A stretch of DNA of 64,000 nt, from positions 11,382,789-11,446,788 of the forward strand of contig RSEF01000004.1 of NCBI GenBank assembly GCA_003993805.1, written 5' to 3'. Of this stretch, positions 63,369 to 64,000 are shown piece after piece. The notes beneath the pieces are model-generated. The model searched no databases and had not been told where the DNA came from. It saw only the letters and a program-made list of their open reading frames with translations. Within the stretch, counting starts at the first letter, position 1. Each line of letters begins with the position of its first letter. A program made the position numbers and the translations under genes. The stretch comes from Himantopus leucocephalus (lineage: Eukaryota; Chordata; Aves; Charadriiformes; Recurvirostridae).

Positions 63369-64000
63369 CCTGTACAACAAGCTTTGTAGTGCGGCTGAGG
63401 GGGAGGGGAGCCACTCTTGGAAGGGAGAAATAACACAAATAAAGCCCCCGCACTTTGGGGTAGTTTTGGGGGGGGACGACTTTAACATTTTTTTATTACA
63501 TCAATTCCCATCGATACCATTTAAAAAGTAGTGTAGTAACTGAATACGAACAGGCAACTTTTAAAGAAAAAAGAACAGTGAATGGAAACTATATTACCAA
63601 AGATGAGGGACCTGAGGTCTAATTATCAGTATTTTATATTTTATACGCTCAAGCCAATCTCCTCAGCAGGTAAAAACAGGATATTAAAAGAAACAGTCTC
63701 CTGTGAATCTTTGTACAAAATAATGAAACTCAATACATGATCTTTTGGAAAAGGGGTATTAAAGCTGGATTTCCACAGGGCCAGGTCATTACTATGTTAG
63801 CTGACATTTGAGGCTCTTTTTTTCAAAATTTGTATTATTTCACTGGTAAAAATGTTCAACTGCCACTGTTCTTGCAATAAGTATACTTAAAAAAAAAAAA
63901 CCTTTCCTGCCTAGAAAAAAAGTAGTAATTATTTTTCTTAATGACACTAAATTAGGTCTAAATTTAGAGCTGTAACAGGTAAAGCAATGTTTTCCCCTCA
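63369..64000. other. Non-coding DNA, no gene seen
   Basis: AT-rich after about 63480, with a G run near 63468 and an A run near 63889-63900. Nothing else recognised. Confidence 0.65.

Noticed and set aside
63190..63531. 113-codon plus frame with a signal-peptide-like hydrophobic start
   Set aside because: Its middle overlaps a MIR/L2-like fragment (63313-63368) and a 126-codon antisense frame; the hydrophobic start is likely chance in T-rich DNA.
1..64000. Known microRNAs and tRNAs
   Set aside because: I looked for mature sequences of several conserved microRNAs (for example let-7, miR-9, miR-124, miR-137, miR-153, miR-204, miR-218, miR-221) and for tRNA box motifs, and saw none.

Overview
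This window looks like non-coding nuclear DNA from a vertebrate, most likely a bird or another reptile-lineage (sauropsid) animal. It is AT-rich overall, with isolated CpG-rich islands of a few hundred bases. It has long A/T homopolymers, no operon-like gene packing, and open frames no longer than about 210 codons. I see no young LINE, Alu-like or endogenous retrovirus copy. There are several decayed palindromic repeats of a kind I associate with turtles, crocodilians and birds (palindromes around a 'tgaagtcaatgg'-type core, and 'gccaagta...cctaaatatggg' segments), plus a few MIR/L2-like tails. The host group and repeat families are recalled, not searched. I found no convincing protein-coding gene, tRNA, rRNA, known microRNA, CRISPR array or young mobile element.

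Layout. 1-12 kb: AT-rich intergenic or intronic DNA with one GC-rich patch (7.34-8.68 kb). 12.1-13.3 kb: GC-rich patch. 13.3-31.9 kb: mostly AT-rich, with a pyrimidine-rich stretch (15.4-15.9 kb), a strong minus-strand G-quadruplex motif (21.81 kb) and a mildly GC-rich patch (27.0-27.6 kb). 31.9-32.3 kb: GC-rich patch. 35.2-38.6 kb: decayed sauropsid repeats. 45.5-47.5 kb: the most unusual feature, two copies of a ~147 bp module in opposite orientation, about 79% identical by hand count, each carrying the same perfect splice-donor-like site. 56.4-57.5 kb: CpG-rich patch. 61.78-62.04 kb: small CpG-island-like segment with a plus-strand G-quadruplex motif and a minus-strand donor-like site. The rest is plain AT-rich DNA.

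Assembly. Six single N bases occur (287, 4961, 24586, 37146, 46890, 48073). Four of them (4961, 24586, 37146, 48073) are flanked by near-identical direct copies of the same 40-132 bp. This pattern indicates unmerged contig ends or haplotypes rather than real tandem duplications.

No gene network can be described. The window is best read as a gene desert or a very large intron. Its possible functions are regulatory (inverted module pair, homeodomain-rich AT segments, CpG/G4 island) and are inferences.
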